A stretch of 64,000 nt of DNA from the NCBI RefSeq assembly GCF_030546695.1, contig NZ_JAUOTP010000005.1:248001-312000 (forward strand), in the 5' to 3' direction. Numbering within the stretch: position 1 is the first letter of the stretch; each line of letters opens with the position of its first letter. A model generated the notes under the pieces. The model worked only from the letters and a program-made list of their open reading frames with translations, did no database searches and was not told where the DNA came from. Below, piece by piece: positions 53,424 through 62,466 of this stretch. The position numbers and the translations under genes were made by a program. The stretch comes from Sphingomonas natans (GTDB taxonomy: Bacteria > Pseudomonadota > Alphaproteobacteria > Sphingomonadales > Sphingomonadaceae).

Positions 53424-54434
53424 ATGGTAATCGACATTCATTGTCACCTTGGCATCCCGGAGGCCGATGCGATTGTCCAGGCGCGATATCCGGGCCCGCC
53501 GCCTGGCATCAACGATTTTGCCAGCGCCAGGACACTCGAGGTCAATCGCACCCAGTTCGAAGCGATCGGCCGAACGCTGAACACGATCGACACGCGCCTC
53601 GCAGACATGGATCGTCTAGGCATTGATGTGCAGGCCCTCTCGCCTAATCCGGGACAATATTATTATCACACGGATGCAGAAACGGGGCGCGAGGCGGCGA
53701 GAGCTGTTAACGACGGTATGGCGGCCGCTGTCGCCCAACACCCGGATCGGCTCATCGCGATGGGGACGGTTCCGCTCCAGAACATCGAGATGGCGGTCGA
53801 GGAGATGCGCCGCTGCGTGAAGGAACTCGATCTGCGCGGGATCGAAATCAGCTCGAACGTCGGCGGGCTGGACTATGATGCGGCGGAGTTTCGGCCGTTC
53901 TTCGCCGCGGCGGAGGAGCTAAGCATTCTCCTCTTCATCCATCCACTGGGATTTACGCATGCACAGCGAATGAGCGACTATTATTTCAATAATCTGATCG
54001 GAAACCCGGTCGAATCGACTTTGGCGATTGGCCATCTCATCTTCGGCGGCGTGCTCGATCGCTTCCCCGGGCTGAAGATCTGCGTCGCGCACGGCGGAGG
54101 ATATATGCCGGGCTATTGGGGCCGGATGGACCATGGATGGCGTGCGCGCTCTGACTGTGCCGAACGGTGCCAGAATCTGCCCTCCTCCTATCTCCGCAAG
54201 CTGTGGCTGGACACGCTGGTGTTCGATCAGGACCAGCTAGAAAGCCTGGTTCGTACGCATGGCGCCGATCGCCTGTGCTTAGGCAGCGACTATCCGTTCG
54301 ACATGGCCGAGCCCGATCCGGTTGGTTTCCATGGCCGCCTTAGCGAACGGGATCAGGCGCTTATACTCGGGCTCAACGCCGCTGACCTGCTGGGGCTGAC
54401 GCGGCTCCACGGCGCTACAGCGACCGCTTCATAG
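53424..54434 (+). CDS. ACMSD-type amidohydrolase / decarboxylase
   Basis: 336-residue TIM-barrel metal enzyme of the amidohydrolase-2 (ACMSD) group. Metal ligands are H6 and H8 (DIHCHLG), His in FIHPLGF, His in CVAHGGGYMPG, and Asp in LGSDYPFDM. Members decarboxylate aminocarboxymuconate semialdehyde, gamma-resorcylate, 5-carboxyvanillate or similar acids. The start follows GGGGAC. It ends overlapping the convergent MFS gene by 20 bases. It may feed a decarboxylated phenol to the nearby cluster, but the substrate is unknown. Confidence 0.87.
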   Translation: MVIDIHCHLGIPEADAIVQARYPGPPPGINDFASARTLEVNRTQFEAIGRTLNTIDTRLADMDRLGIDVQALSPNPGQYYYHTDAETGREAARAVNDGMAAAVAQHPDRLIAMGTVPLQNIEMAVEEMRRCVKELDLRGIEISSNVGGLDYDAAEFRPFFAAAEELSILLFIHPLGFTHAQRMSDYYFNNLIGNPVESTLAIGHLIFGGVLDRFPGLKICVAHGGGYMPGYWGRMDHGWRARSDCAERCQNLPSSYLRKLWLDTLVFDQDQLESLVRTHGADRLCLGSDYPFDMAEPDPVGFHGRLSERDQALILGLNAADLLGLTRLHGATATAS

Positions 54435-55620
54435 CGATCGACGAGGGCTGGCGCGGACGAACGCGCGGAAGCCGCAAGAACAGCAGGATCGCAACGACGA
54501 GCCCGGCAGCGGCAACGAAAAGCGGTGCCCGGTAGCTGCTGGTACGATCGGCCAGCGCGCCGACCCATACCGGCCCGACGCCCGCCATCAACATGAAGCT
54601 CGCATATTGGAGGGCGTAGAGCCGGCCGTAGCGCGCCATCCCGAAATAGCGCGCAGTAAGATAGCCGATCAGGTCCGCTTCGGCGCCCATCGCGCTGCCA
54701 AGTGCGATCGCTCCGACCCAGGCGAGCGGGGTTCCGCCAAGGGCCAGCGTCAGGCATCCAGCCGCGCAGATCGCACAGCAGCCGGCCGCGACACGGGGCG
54801 CTTCATAGCGGTCACTGAGCCAGCCCACGATCAGTCGGCTGACGATGACCGACGCTCCGATCAGTCCCGCGACTTGGCCCGCGCTGCGCGCCTCCATCCC
54901 GGACTCTCGCAGCATCGGCACGAAGTGAGGCAGAAAACCGGCGAAGGCGAGCGCCATCGCGCCGAACGCTGTGAGCAGCAGCAAAAAGGTGGAAGAAGAA
55001 AAAGCAGCCCGAGGCTCGGGCGTTTGCGAGGCTAGAATGAGGCTTCGCGGTAGGCGCGAAGCTGGAATCGTGCCTGCCAGCGCGATAAGCGCGAGCAGCT
55101 TGTAGCCTGCCTGCCACCCGTTCGTCGCCACCGTAGCGGCCACGATCGGCGGCACCACCATCGCGGCGACGCCGATGCCCGACTGGGTGAGGCCGAGCGC
55201 TAGACCGCGCGAGCGATCGAAGGCTCCACTCACCGCGCGCATATACGCAACGGGCGCCGAGAAGGCGCCGCCGAAGCCGACGAGCGCCATCACGATCATG
55301 TAAGCTGGCACCGACTGGACGAACGTGCCCAAGGCAAGGAAACCCGCCGAAAGCGCCACCGCACCGAACATGGCGGGCCAGCGCGGCCCGTAGCGATCCA
55401 CGAGCCTGCCGACGATCGGCAGCGCGCATGCCAGCGCGATCGTGGAGAGGAAGAAGGCCGTGCCCAATTGCGTGCGCGTAAGGCCGATAGCGGTCTGCAG
55501 GTCTTTCGCGAAGATGCCGGCCGTGTAGGTCAGCAGCCCTGCAATACCGAGCCCCACTCCGGGCGCCGCGGCGGCCACGATCGGCCAACCGCGGCGGAGT
55601 TCTAATGGAGCGTCGCTCAA
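54415..55620 (-). CDS. MFS transporter
   Basis: 401-residue major facilitator with 12 predicted membrane segments and the loop motif GRLVDRYGPRW. It resembles the oxalate/formate- and monocarboxylate-transporter-like group (TQSGIGVAAMVVPPI). The TTG start at 55620 overlaps the stop of TonB receptor 3 (TTGA). A longer upstream frame is antisense to nothing functional and is rejected. As last gene of the cluster it probably moves the aromatic substrate or an organic acid across the inner membrane. Confidence 0.85.
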   Translation of the reverse strand: MSDAPLELRRGWPIVAAAAPGVGLGIAGLLTYTAGIFAKDLQTAIGLTRTQLGTAFFLSTIALACALPIVGRLVDRYGPRWPAMFGAVALSAGFLALGTFVQSVPAYMIVMALVGFGGAFSAPVAYMRAVSGAFDRSRGLALGLTQSGIGVAAMVVPPIVAATVATNGWQAGYKLLALIALAGTIPASRLPRSLILASQTPEPRAAFSSSTFLLLLTAFGAMALAFAGFLPHFVPMLRESGMEARSAGQVAGLIGASVIVSRLIVGWLSDRYEAPRVAAGCCAICAAGCLTLALGGTPLAWVGAIALGSAMGAEADLIGYLTARYFGMARYGRLYALQYASFMLMAGVGPVWVGALADRTSSYRAPLFVAAAGLVVAILLFLRLPRVRPRQPSSIAMKRSL

Positions 55621-57953
55621 TAGTGGACGCCTACGCGCACGCCATAGGTACGCGGCGGGGTGACGGTCAGGATCGTGGTGTTGACGATCGGTCGGGTCAG
55701 GCCGCCCGCTTTGACGACATTGTCTTCCACGTTGTTGACAAAGCCCGTGATCGACCAGCGACCGTCCGGCGCCGTGAGGGTCAGATAGGCGTCGGAGGTC
55801 GAATAGCCGCCGCGCTTTTGATACGAGAGATAATCGAGGTTGAGCCAGGCGGACGTCTCGAGCCGGCTGCGCGCGCCCGCAATCAGTTCGTACTTTCCGC
55901 CGAGCGCGAAGCGATGCTCGTAGCTGACATTGGCAGTCCATTTCGGCGAATACACGCCGGGCTTGCCCGAACAATCGACAACGAACAGTCGGGTCGGGGG
56001 CGTGGGCCGCCGTGCATCGTTCGCCACCGTGCAGCTCGTCACCAGCGGCGCGCCGCTGGTGGAGATGCCGTTATAGACGAGGCTTTGATAGCGCGCGTTG
56101 AGATATTGAACAGTCGCCCCGAACGTGTCGCGCTGCGTGGGCTGGAAGACCAGTTCGGCCTCGGCGCCGTACATCCGCGCCTTGCCCGCATTCACCGTCA
56201 CGCCGGCCTGCGCGAAATTGCCCGGCGTCGCCTCGATCGGGCCGACATAGCTGATCTGCTGATCCCGATAACGCCAGTAGAACGCCTCCAAATTAAGCTG
56301 CAGCTTGTTTTCGAAAAAGCGGTTCTTCGATCCCAGCGTGTAGGCGGTCAAGGTCTCGGGCTTGTAGGTGTTGGCCCCGGCGGACGGGTAGAAGCCGCCA
56401 GCCTTGAAGCCGGTCGAGACGTTACCATAGACGAGCGAGCGCGGCCCGGCGTCCCACTCGAAGCCGCCCTTCCAGGTAAACTTGTCGAAGGACAGATCGC
56501 CATTGATCGGCACGGATGGCGGGTTGGGTATGAAAAAGCTTGTATTCCGGGTCGTGCCCGTCAGCGACTTGTCTTCCTTTGTGTAGCGCCCGCCACCGAC
56601 CAGACGAAATCCGTCGGCCAGCGCATATGTAAGTTGTCCGAAAACGGCCTTGCTGGTCGTCTCCAGGCGGGGATAATATTCGGTATTGGCAAGCAGGCCC
56701 TGGTTATAGTTGTTGTAGCCGTTCTGCTTCTCCCAAAAGTAGAAAGCGCCGAGAACATAGCGCAGGGGCCCGGTGTCCTTCGAGGACAGACGGATCTCGG
56801 CGGACATCTGATCATCGTCCTCGACAAGACGTCCCGGGAACCCAGGCGCATAGGTGAGGATGTCGGGCTTGCTTTTGCGATAAGCGAGGATGGTTGTGAG
56901 GTCTGCAAAACCCATATCGCCGTTTGTGGTGAGCGATGTACCGTAGAAATCGCTGCGCTGGTAACCGTTCTGCGCCGGAACGGTAACGACGTTGCGGATC
57001 GTAGCCGGAGGCAGGCTCGAGAACGGCGGAATGAAGCTGAACTGGTTGAAGGTCACTTGCTGCAGCTGCGCAGTGATCGTGGGATCGGCAGCGCCGACCC
57101 GCTGGCCTGGCGACGGAACATTGGGCGTCACCGGCGAGGCGAACAGCACGCCGCCCACACCCTTGCCACCTTGGTGCGCATAGTCGGCTGCGAGGAGCAT
57201 GGAGAAGTCGCTGCTCGGCTGGAACAGGATGCTCGCACGGACCGCCTGGGACTTCTCATCGTTATAACCGTCGGACAGATAGCCGTCGCGATCGACGACC
57301 TGCCCGGCCACGCGGATCGCAACCGTCTGTCCCAAAGGCAGGTTGATTCCTCCCTGGACCTTCTTGCTGTCGAAATTACCATATTCGGCAGTCAGATCCG
57401 CGCCGAAGCTGTTGAGCTTTGGAAGGCGCGGGATCACATTGATCGCGCCACCGGTTGCGTTGCGGCCGTACAGCGTGCCCTGCGGCCCCTTAAGAACCTC
57501 GACGCGGTCAAGGTCGTAGAAGGTAGCGGCCGGCGCTGTCGGACGCGCGTAAAACACGCCGCCGACCGAAAACGCCACGGCATTTTCCTGAAAGGAATTG
57601 ATCGCGGTCGCACCGACGCCGCGGATGAAAAAGCTGGACGAGATACCGACAGGTTGCACCGTCAAGGCCGGTATCAGCTTGGTCAGCTGGGAAGGGTCGC
57701 TGACGCCGGCGTTGACCAGCGCATTGCCGGTAACCGCCGTGGCAGCAATAGCCGCGCGCTGTAGGCTTTCCGAGCGGCGCTGCGCCGTAACGACGATGTC
57801 AGTGATGCCCTGCATATCTTGCTCAGGCGCCGGCGGGGCGTCCGCCGCTCCCTGCTGTCCGGATGCCGGTTCGCTCGCTTGCGGCTGCGCCAGCGCAACT
57901 CCGCTCCAAAGCATTGCACTCAAGGCGACGCCGCCGACCAGCTGCTTGCGCAC
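55617..57953 (-). CDS. TonB-dependent outer-membrane receptor 3
   Basis: 778-residue receptor. The start is GTG at 57953 with GGGAGGGTTGGA upstream. Signal peptide about 1-22 (AMLWSGVALAQ), TonB-box-like ITDIVVTAQRRSESLQ, plug domain with AVAFSVGGVFYARP and LKGPQGTLYGRNATGGAINVI, and a beta-barrel ending GVRVGVHY. Its stop overlaps the MFS start, joining outer-membrane and inner-membrane uptake in one unit with the catabolic cluster upstream. Confidence 0.93.
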   Translation of the reverse strand: MRKQLVGGVALSAMLWSGVALAQPQASEPASGQQGAADAPPAPEQDMQGITDIVVTAQRRSESLQRAAIAATAVTGNALVNAGVSDPSQLTKLIPALTVQPVGISSSFFIRGVGATAINSFQENAVAFSVGGVFYARPTAPAATFYDLDRVEVLKGPQGTLYGRNATGGAINVIPRLPKLNSFGADLTAEYGNFDSKKVQGGINLPLGQTVAIRVAGQVVDRDGYLSDGYNDEKSQAVRASILFQPSSDFSMLLAADYAHQGGKGVGGVLFASPVTPNVPSPGQRVGAADPTITAQLQQVTFNQFSFIPPFSSLPPATIRNVVTVPAQNGYQRSDFYGTSLTTNGDMGFADLTTILAYRKSKPDILTYAPGFPGRLVEDDDQMSAEIRLSSKDTGPLRYVLGAFYFWEKQNGYNNYNQGLLANTEYYPRLETTSKAVFGQLTYALADGFRLVGGGRYTKEDKSLTGTTRNTSFFIPNPPSVPINGDLSFDKFTWKGGFEWDAGPRSLVYGNVSTGFKAGGFYPSAGANTYKPETLTAYTLGSKNRFFENKLQLNLEAFYWRYRDQQISYVGPIEATPGNFAQAGVTVNAGKARMYGAEAELVFQPTQRDTFGATVQYLNARYQSLVYNGISTSGAPLVTSCTVANDARRPTPPTRLFVVDCSGKPGVYSPKWTANVSYEHRFALGGKYELIAGARSRLETSAWLNLDYLSYQKRGGYSTSDAYLTLTAPDGRWSITGFVNNVEDNVVKAGGLTRPIVNTTILTVTPPRTYGVRVGVHY

Positions 57954-58219
57954 TCCAACCCTCCCATTTCTGCTTATTATTGGCCCGCCGTAACACTCCC
58001 AAAGCATCAGGAAAAATTGAGATATCGGATGCTCAGCTATCTATTCGATAAATACTTGATGCGCTGTGCGGCGGCGAGCATGGATGGCGCCAAGCTTCGA
58101 GCGGTCCAGACCGCTGGTCCCGCATGCCGGGTTATCGCGGCCGTTGATACACGCGCGTTATCGCTGCATAGTTGCAGCGCTTCCCGGGTCCGTTTGGGCG
58201 CGATATGCGCGCCAGCACA
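57954..58219. promoter_or_regulatory. Gap between FAH-family gene and TonB receptor 3
   Basis: 266 bases without a gene. It is partly AT-rich (about 57965-58065) and could hold a separate promoter for the receptor/MFS pair, so the receptor may not depend only on the upstream operon. Confidence 0.4.
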
Positions 58220-59179
58220 TTAAGCCTGGACGATCCGCTGCTCGAGAATGCCGAACAAGAGCACGTCGTCGATACCACGCGCTTCCATCCGCACGGTCTC
58301 GCCGAAGCGAAGAAACGGCGTTTGCGGGTTGCCGCCGGCGACGATCTCCGCACCGCGTCGCTCGGAAATGCAGGTTGAGCCGACTGTCGCCTGATCGTCA
58401 TTCGAAACCGTGCCCGAGCCGATGATCGTGCCGGCCGGCAGCGATCGGGTGCGCGCGGCGTGCGCGATCAGCTCATGAAACCCGAATGCCATCTCGGACC
58501 CGTTGGGCTCACCGAACAGCGCACCATCGCGCCATACGCGCAGCGGGAGGCTGATCCGCCCATTTGACCAGGCCGCGCCCAGCAAATCGGGCGTGATCGC
58601 GACCGGCGCGACACTGCAGCAGGGCTTGGCCTGAACCCATCCAAAGCCGGTCTTCATCTCGATCGGCGCGATGGCGCGTAGCGACCAGTCATTGATCTGC
58701 ACGACCAGCTTGATGTGCGACATCGCGTCCGCAGCCGAGACGCCCATGGGCACCGCATCGGTAATGATCCCGAACTCGCCTTCGAAATCGATGCCGTCGG
58801 CCTCGCTCGGGAAAGGAACGTCGTCCGTCCCGCTCAGGAACTGGTGCGACATGCCCTGGTACATCAGCGGCAGATCCGTCTCGATCGGTGGCAGGTGGAA
58901 CGCCTTCTGCATCATCGCGCCGTGGCTCGGGAAAGCGGACCCGTCGAGCCACTGCCAGGCGCGCGGAAGCGGGGCGGCAAAGGTCCGGTCGCCCAGCGGC
59001 TCGCCGCCGCCGGATGCGAGCTGATCCGCGCCGGCGGCCAGCGTCGCCTGGAGCGCATTCCACTGCTCCAGCGCCTGCTGCAGGGTCGCCACGGGGCCCG
59101 GGAGGATCCGCGCATGATCGTCCGAGACCAGCACCAGCCGGCCATCGGGCGATCCGTCGTGAAGCGTTGCGAGCCTCAT
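58220..59179 (-). CDS. FAH-family hydrolase
   Basis: 319-residue protein with an N-terminal domain (MRLATLHDGSPDGRLVLVS) and the FAH catalytic domain. Family blocks are SDGIDFEGEFGIITD-like (ADGIDFEGEFGIITD, acidic metal ligands), INDWSLRAIAPIEMKTGFGW and GSGTVSNDDQA. Predicted to hydrolyse a C-C bond in a 1,3-diketo acid, as fumarylacetoacetase does. Its ATG overlaps the cyclase-family stop by four bases. In this cluster it would act after ring cleavage. Confidence 0.85.
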   Translation of the reverse strand: MRLATLHDGSPDGRLVLVSDDHARILPGPVATLQQALEQWNALQATLAAGADQLASGGGEPLGDRTFAAPLPRAWQWLDGSAFPSHGAMMQKAFHLPPIETDLPLMYQGMSHQFLSGTDDVPFPSEADGIDFEGEFGIITDAVPMGVSAADAMSHIKLVVQINDWSLRAIAPIEMKTGFGWVQAKPCCSVAPVAITPDLLGAAWSNGRISLPLRVWRDGALFGEPNGSEMAFGFHELIAHAARTRSLPAGTIIGSGTVSNDDQATVGSTCISERRGAEIVAGGNPQTPFLRFGETVRMEARGIDDVLLFGILEQRIVQA

Positions 59180-59955
59180 TCCTCAATAATCGCGACAGCA
59201 CGGGTCCAGCCCGCCGAGGCGCCCTTGATCTTGTGTGGGAAGCAGCTGACGGTGAAGCCGTGGCCGGGCAGCGCTTCCAAATTGTGCAGCTTCTCGAGGT
59301 GACAGTAGCCGATGTCGCGGCCAGCCTTGTGCCCCTCCCAGATCAGCGATGTGTCCCCGGTCTCGGCGACCTTCTTGGCCGTATAGCTGAAGGGCGCATC
59401 CCAGCTCCACGCGTCGGTGCCGGTCACCCGAACGCCGCGCGTAGTCAGATACATCGTCGCCTCGTAGCCCATGCCACAGCCGACATTGACGAAATTCGGG
59501 TCGCCAAGCGCCCCGCCCGCGGCCGTGTTGACCAGGACGATGTCCAAGGGCTGCAGATCGTGGCCGATCCGCACCAGCTCGGCTTCGACATCCGCCGCTG
59601 TCACGACGTAGCCATCCGGGAAGTGGCGGAAGTCGAGCTTCACGCCGGGGCGAAAACACCAGTCCAGCGGGACTTCGTCGATCGTGATCGCACGTTGCCC
59701 GCCGTCCATCGTCGGGTGGAAATGATAGGGGGCGTCGAGATGCGTGCCGTTGTGTGTGGTCAGCGTCACCCATTCCGCCGCGGCGAAGCCCGCGCCGTCG
59801 GGCGTCTGCTCGGCCGTGACGCCAGGGAAGAAATGTCCCAACTCCCCAACCGTCTCGCTGTGCGTCTGATAGGTGATCTTAGGCCTCATGAAAGGCGGAT
59901 CGGTGATGACGTCATTCTCCAGCAGAATGGAGAGATCGATGAACTGGCGGGTCAT
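59176..59955 (-). CDS. Cyclase-family metal hydrolase (kynurenine formamidase-like)
   Basis: 259-residue member of the cyclase (PF04199) family. The metal motif H-x3-H-x-D-x3-H is visible as H68, H72, D74 and H78 (THNGTHLDAPYH). Such enzymes include kynurenine formamidase and isatin hydrolase, cleaving amide bonds. The ATG overlaps the stop of the small membrane protein (ATGA). Its role in the cluster is unknown; it could open a lactam or lactone intermediate. Confidence 0.87.
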   Translation of the reverse strand: MTRQFIDLSILLENDVITDPPFMRPKITYQTHSETVGELGHFFPGVTAEQTPDGAGFAAAEWVTLTTHNGTHLDAPYHFHPTMDGGQRAITIDEVPLDWCFRPGVKLDFRHFPDGYVVTAADVEAELVRIGHDLQPLDIVLVNTAAGGALGDPNFVNVGCGMGYEATMYLTTRGVRVTGTDAWSWDAPFSYTAKKVAETGDTSLIWEGHKAGRDIGYCHLEKLHNLEALPGHGFTVSCFPHKIKGASAGWTRAVAIIEE

Positions 59956-60383
59956 GGCTTGGCCTGTTGTGCAGAGTTGAAAAGAAGGCGCAGCGCGATC
60001 GGCGTGACGATCGCAGCGAGGATGCCGCCGAACACAGCCTTGAGGGGCAGCATCGACGCGAGCGGGAGCAGCGTTGCGGGATGTGTGGCGAACCACCGCC
60101 AGCCAAGGCCGCCGGCGATCGCTGCGGACAGGATGGCGATCCCAAGGCAGCGCAGCACGATCGGCCGGATCCCACCGCCGAGCCGGCGATTTGCGATCAG
60201 CGAGGGCACCAGCGTGCCCATCAACGCGACCATGAAGGACTGGGGAAAGAAATCGGGCCCCACCGCGCCCAGCGCGAAGGGCCCCCGGGTGCCGAACAGC
60301 CCCACGAAGAAGCCGATGCTCAGCACAACATTGATGACGACGCTGATCACGGTCTCGCGCAGGATCAGCGTTCGCCGGTTCAT
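59952..60383 (-). CDS. Small four-helix membrane protein
   Basis: 143 residues with about four hydrophobic segments (IGFFVGLFG, MVALMGTLVPSLI, GIAILSAAIAGGLGW, AVFGGILAAIVTPIAL). No family is recognised. Both starts and stops overlap its neighbours by four bases, so it is a genuine operon member. It may be an accessory transport or stability subunit. Confidence 0.75.
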   Translation of the reverse strand: MNRRTLILRETVISVVINVVLSIGFFVGLFGTRGPFALGAVGPDFFPQSFMVALMGTLVPSLIANRRLGGGIRPIVLRCLGIAILSAAIAGGLGWRWFATHPATLLPLASMLPLKAVFGGILAAIVTPIALRLLFNSAQQAKP

Positions 60384-61537
60384 GCCGTGTGGCCGCCCAG
60401 CTTTTCCGCGAACCAGTCCGCGATATAATCGCGGCCGAAGCTCATATTATCAGCTCCGACATGCTCGACGCCGCCCTCGCGCGGGGTGAAGATCTTAAGT
60501 TCGCGATCCGAAGTGCCGGTCAACTGGTCATAGCTGCGGTGCGCATAGTCCAGCGCGATCTGCCGATCGGATTCGCCATGCGTGACCAGGAACGGCACAC
60601 GGATCCGCTCCATGACGCTGTCCAGCGTCATGCCCCGCGACTTTGCATGGAAGTCCTCCATGTCGGCGGCACCGAAGACCCACATCACGTGCGCCCAATA
60701 ATGCGGAACCGGATTCTCGCTCTCGCGCCGGAGCCTCTTCTGCTGCACTTCGGCCCAATCGTGGTTTGCGCCCCACACGGCGCCGGCCGCAAAGCGCGGC
60801 TCGAACGCCACGGCGCGCGGGGCGAAATAGCCGCCGAGCGAAATGCCGGTCATGCCAATGCGCGCGGGATCGACGAACGGTTGCGTTTCGGCCCAGTCGA
60901 CCCACTTGGACGCCCAGAGCTCGGCCTCGTGCGTGACCGGAATTCCCTGCAAGCGGATCGCCTCGCCGGTACCCGGCTGATCGACGCAGAGCGTGGAAAT
61001 GCCGCGCTTCGCCAGCGCATGCGGCAGCCAGGAAAAATAAAGCAGCTCCTTGCTGCTATCGAGCCCGTTGCAATAGATCACCAATGGCGACGGCCCGTCG
61101 CCCGGCGCGCGGGTCAGCAGGCCTGCGATATCGCTGCCCTCATAGGGGATCGTGACCCGCTCGACATTGTCGCCAGCCATCGCCGTGCCCCGCGCAAAGG
61201 CGTCGAGCGCCTTGGCGTAGGTTTCCTGCCGGCCGGGATGGCCGTGGCCCTGCATGCGCTCGGCGGTCGTGTAGTAGAGCGATGCGCGCTTCAGTTTCTG
61301 GCCCGCCGAATAGCGGCGCCCCCTTCCCTCGTCTTCTTGCGCAAGGCTGGACAGCTTGTCGGCCATCTTCACCCATTCGCGCATGAACGCTGGCGTGCCT
61401 GCATCGCCCCCGCTTGCCGCCGCGTCCTTGATCGGCGCACACATGTCGACGATCTCGCCGATCTTGCCGCCGCTCTCGAGCGCAATCGCGAGGCTCAAAT
61501 TCCAGATATAGTTCGGGAAATATTCGAACAGGGCCAT
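60380..61537 (-). CDS. Alpha/beta hydrolase, dihydroxypseudooxynicotine-hydrolase-like
   Basis: 385-residue hydrolase with a helical N-terminal domain (about 1-120) and a catalytic domain (PLVIYCNGLDSSKE opening). The nucleophile is S233 (GISLGG), with Asp in VTHGESDRQI and His near VEHVGADN. The layout resembles 2,6-dihydroxypseudooxynicotine hydrolase and FrsA-like enzymes, which cut C-C bonds next to a carbonyl. It follows the extradiol dioxygenase gene by four bases, the expected place for a ring-fission-product hydrolase. Confidence 0.85.
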   Translation of the reverse strand: MALFEYFPNYIWNLSLAIALESGGKIGEIVDMCAPIKDAAASGGDAGTPAFMREWVKMADKLSSLAQEDEGRGRRYSAGQKLKRASLYYTTAERMQGHGHPGRQETYAKALDAFARGTAMAGDNVERVTIPYEGSDIAGLLTRAPGDGPSPLVIYCNGLDSSKELLYFSWLPHALAKRGISTLCVDQPGTGEAIRLQGIPVTHEAELWASKWVDWAETQPFVDPARIGMTGISLGGYFAPRAVAFEPRFAAGAVWGANHDWAEVQQKRLRRESENPVPHYWAHVMWVFGAADMEDFHAKSRGMTLDSVMERIRVPFLVTHGESDRQIALDYAHRSYDQLTGTSDRELKIFTPREGGVEHVGADNMSFGRDYIADWFAEKLGGHTA

Positions 61538-61541
61538 GCGA

Positions 61542-62447
61542 CTACACCTCGACCGCCTGGAACAGGCCCTTGTCCGGCTCAGGATGCGGCATAGTTTGCG
61601 GTCCGCCCACGCCGGTGCCCCACTGGTCCATCACCTGCGGCCCCGGAACGTGGACCTGATGCTGGTGCAAGTCGTCGTCCACATCGTCGAGCTCGGACGT
61701 ATATTCGATCGCGAAGCCGTTCGGGGACACGAAATAGCTGAACGTGTTGTTGCCCGCCGTATGCCGCCCAGGACCCCATTTGATACCGGTGCCCATCTTG
61801 TTGAGACGGCTGACGCCGCGCATCATGTCGTCAACGCTCAACATGTCGTAGGCGACATGGTTGAGGCAGGGCGGCCCGGGCAGGATCGCAAGCCGATGAT
61901 GCGCCGAATTGCAGCGCAAGAAGCACATGAAATCGCCGAGCCAATCCGACACGCGAAAGCCGAGCACATCGGTGAAGAACTTCACCGCCGCCTGATGATC
62001 GGGTGAGTGCAGCACGATGTGGCTGATCTTCTGCGGCACGCCTTCCCAGCGCACCATCTCCCGCTTCTGCCCGCGCTCGACATCGCTCGACACTTCGAAC
62101 GGCAGGCCATCCGGCGAGAAGAAGCGAAAGCCGTAGCCGCCGCCCAATTGGGTAAGGTCGCGAGGCGCGAAGATGATCCGGCAGCCGGCATCGCGGACCT
62201 GCGCGAACAACGCATCGGAGTCGGCACGGCTGGCGGCGGCGAGCGCGATCACATCGACGCGCTTCTCCTCGGACGGGCGCAGCCGGACGACATAGGGTTC
62301 GTCGTGACCATGCGTGGCGAAATAGACGAGCCCGTCCTGCTCGGCCGCTTCGCGCAAGCCCCAGGTGTCCCGATAGAATTCGCGCTCGGTCGCCAAGTCG
62401 GGAACGCCATAACCGACGTACCGGATCTCATTCACTCGTGCCATCAT
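61542..62447 (-). CDS. Type I extradiol dioxygenase (VOC fold)
   Basis: 301-residue two-domain VOC enzyme. Fe(II) ligands match the 2,3-dihydroxybiphenyl dioxygenase pattern: H143 (ISHIVLHSPD), H197 (LNHVAYDM) and E248 (FAIEYTSEL). Full metal set suggests an active ring-cleaving enzyme. It is directly behind the FAD monooxygenase gene. The substrate, a catechol-like ring, cannot be read from sequence. Confidence 0.9.
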   Translation of the reverse strand: MMARVNEIRYVGYGVPDLATEREFYRDTWGLREAAEQDGLVYFATHGHDEPYVVRLRPSEEKRVDVIALAAASRADSDALFAQVRDAGCRIIFAPRDLTQLGGGYGFRFFSPDGLPFEVSSDVERGQKREMVRWEGVPQKISHIVLHSPDHQAAVKFFTDVLGFRVSDWLGDFMCFLRCNSAHHRLAILPGPPCLNHVAYDMLSVDDMMRGVSRLNKMGTGIKWGPGRHTAGNNTFSYFVSPNGFAIEYTSELDDVDDDLHQHQVHVPGPQVMDQWGTGVGGPQTMPHPEPDKGLFQAVEV

Positions 62448-62466
62448 ATACTCCTTGGCTGTCCGA

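Noticed and set aside
55605-57764. + strand frame of about 720 codons over TonB receptor 3
   Set aside because: Antisense to a receptor with complete signal, plug and barrel features; the composition is typical of a high-GC shadow frame.
58888-60489. + strand frame of about 530 codons over the FAH and cyclase-family genes
   Set aside because: Overlaps three tightly overlapping genes with clear motifs; no independent evidence of coding.
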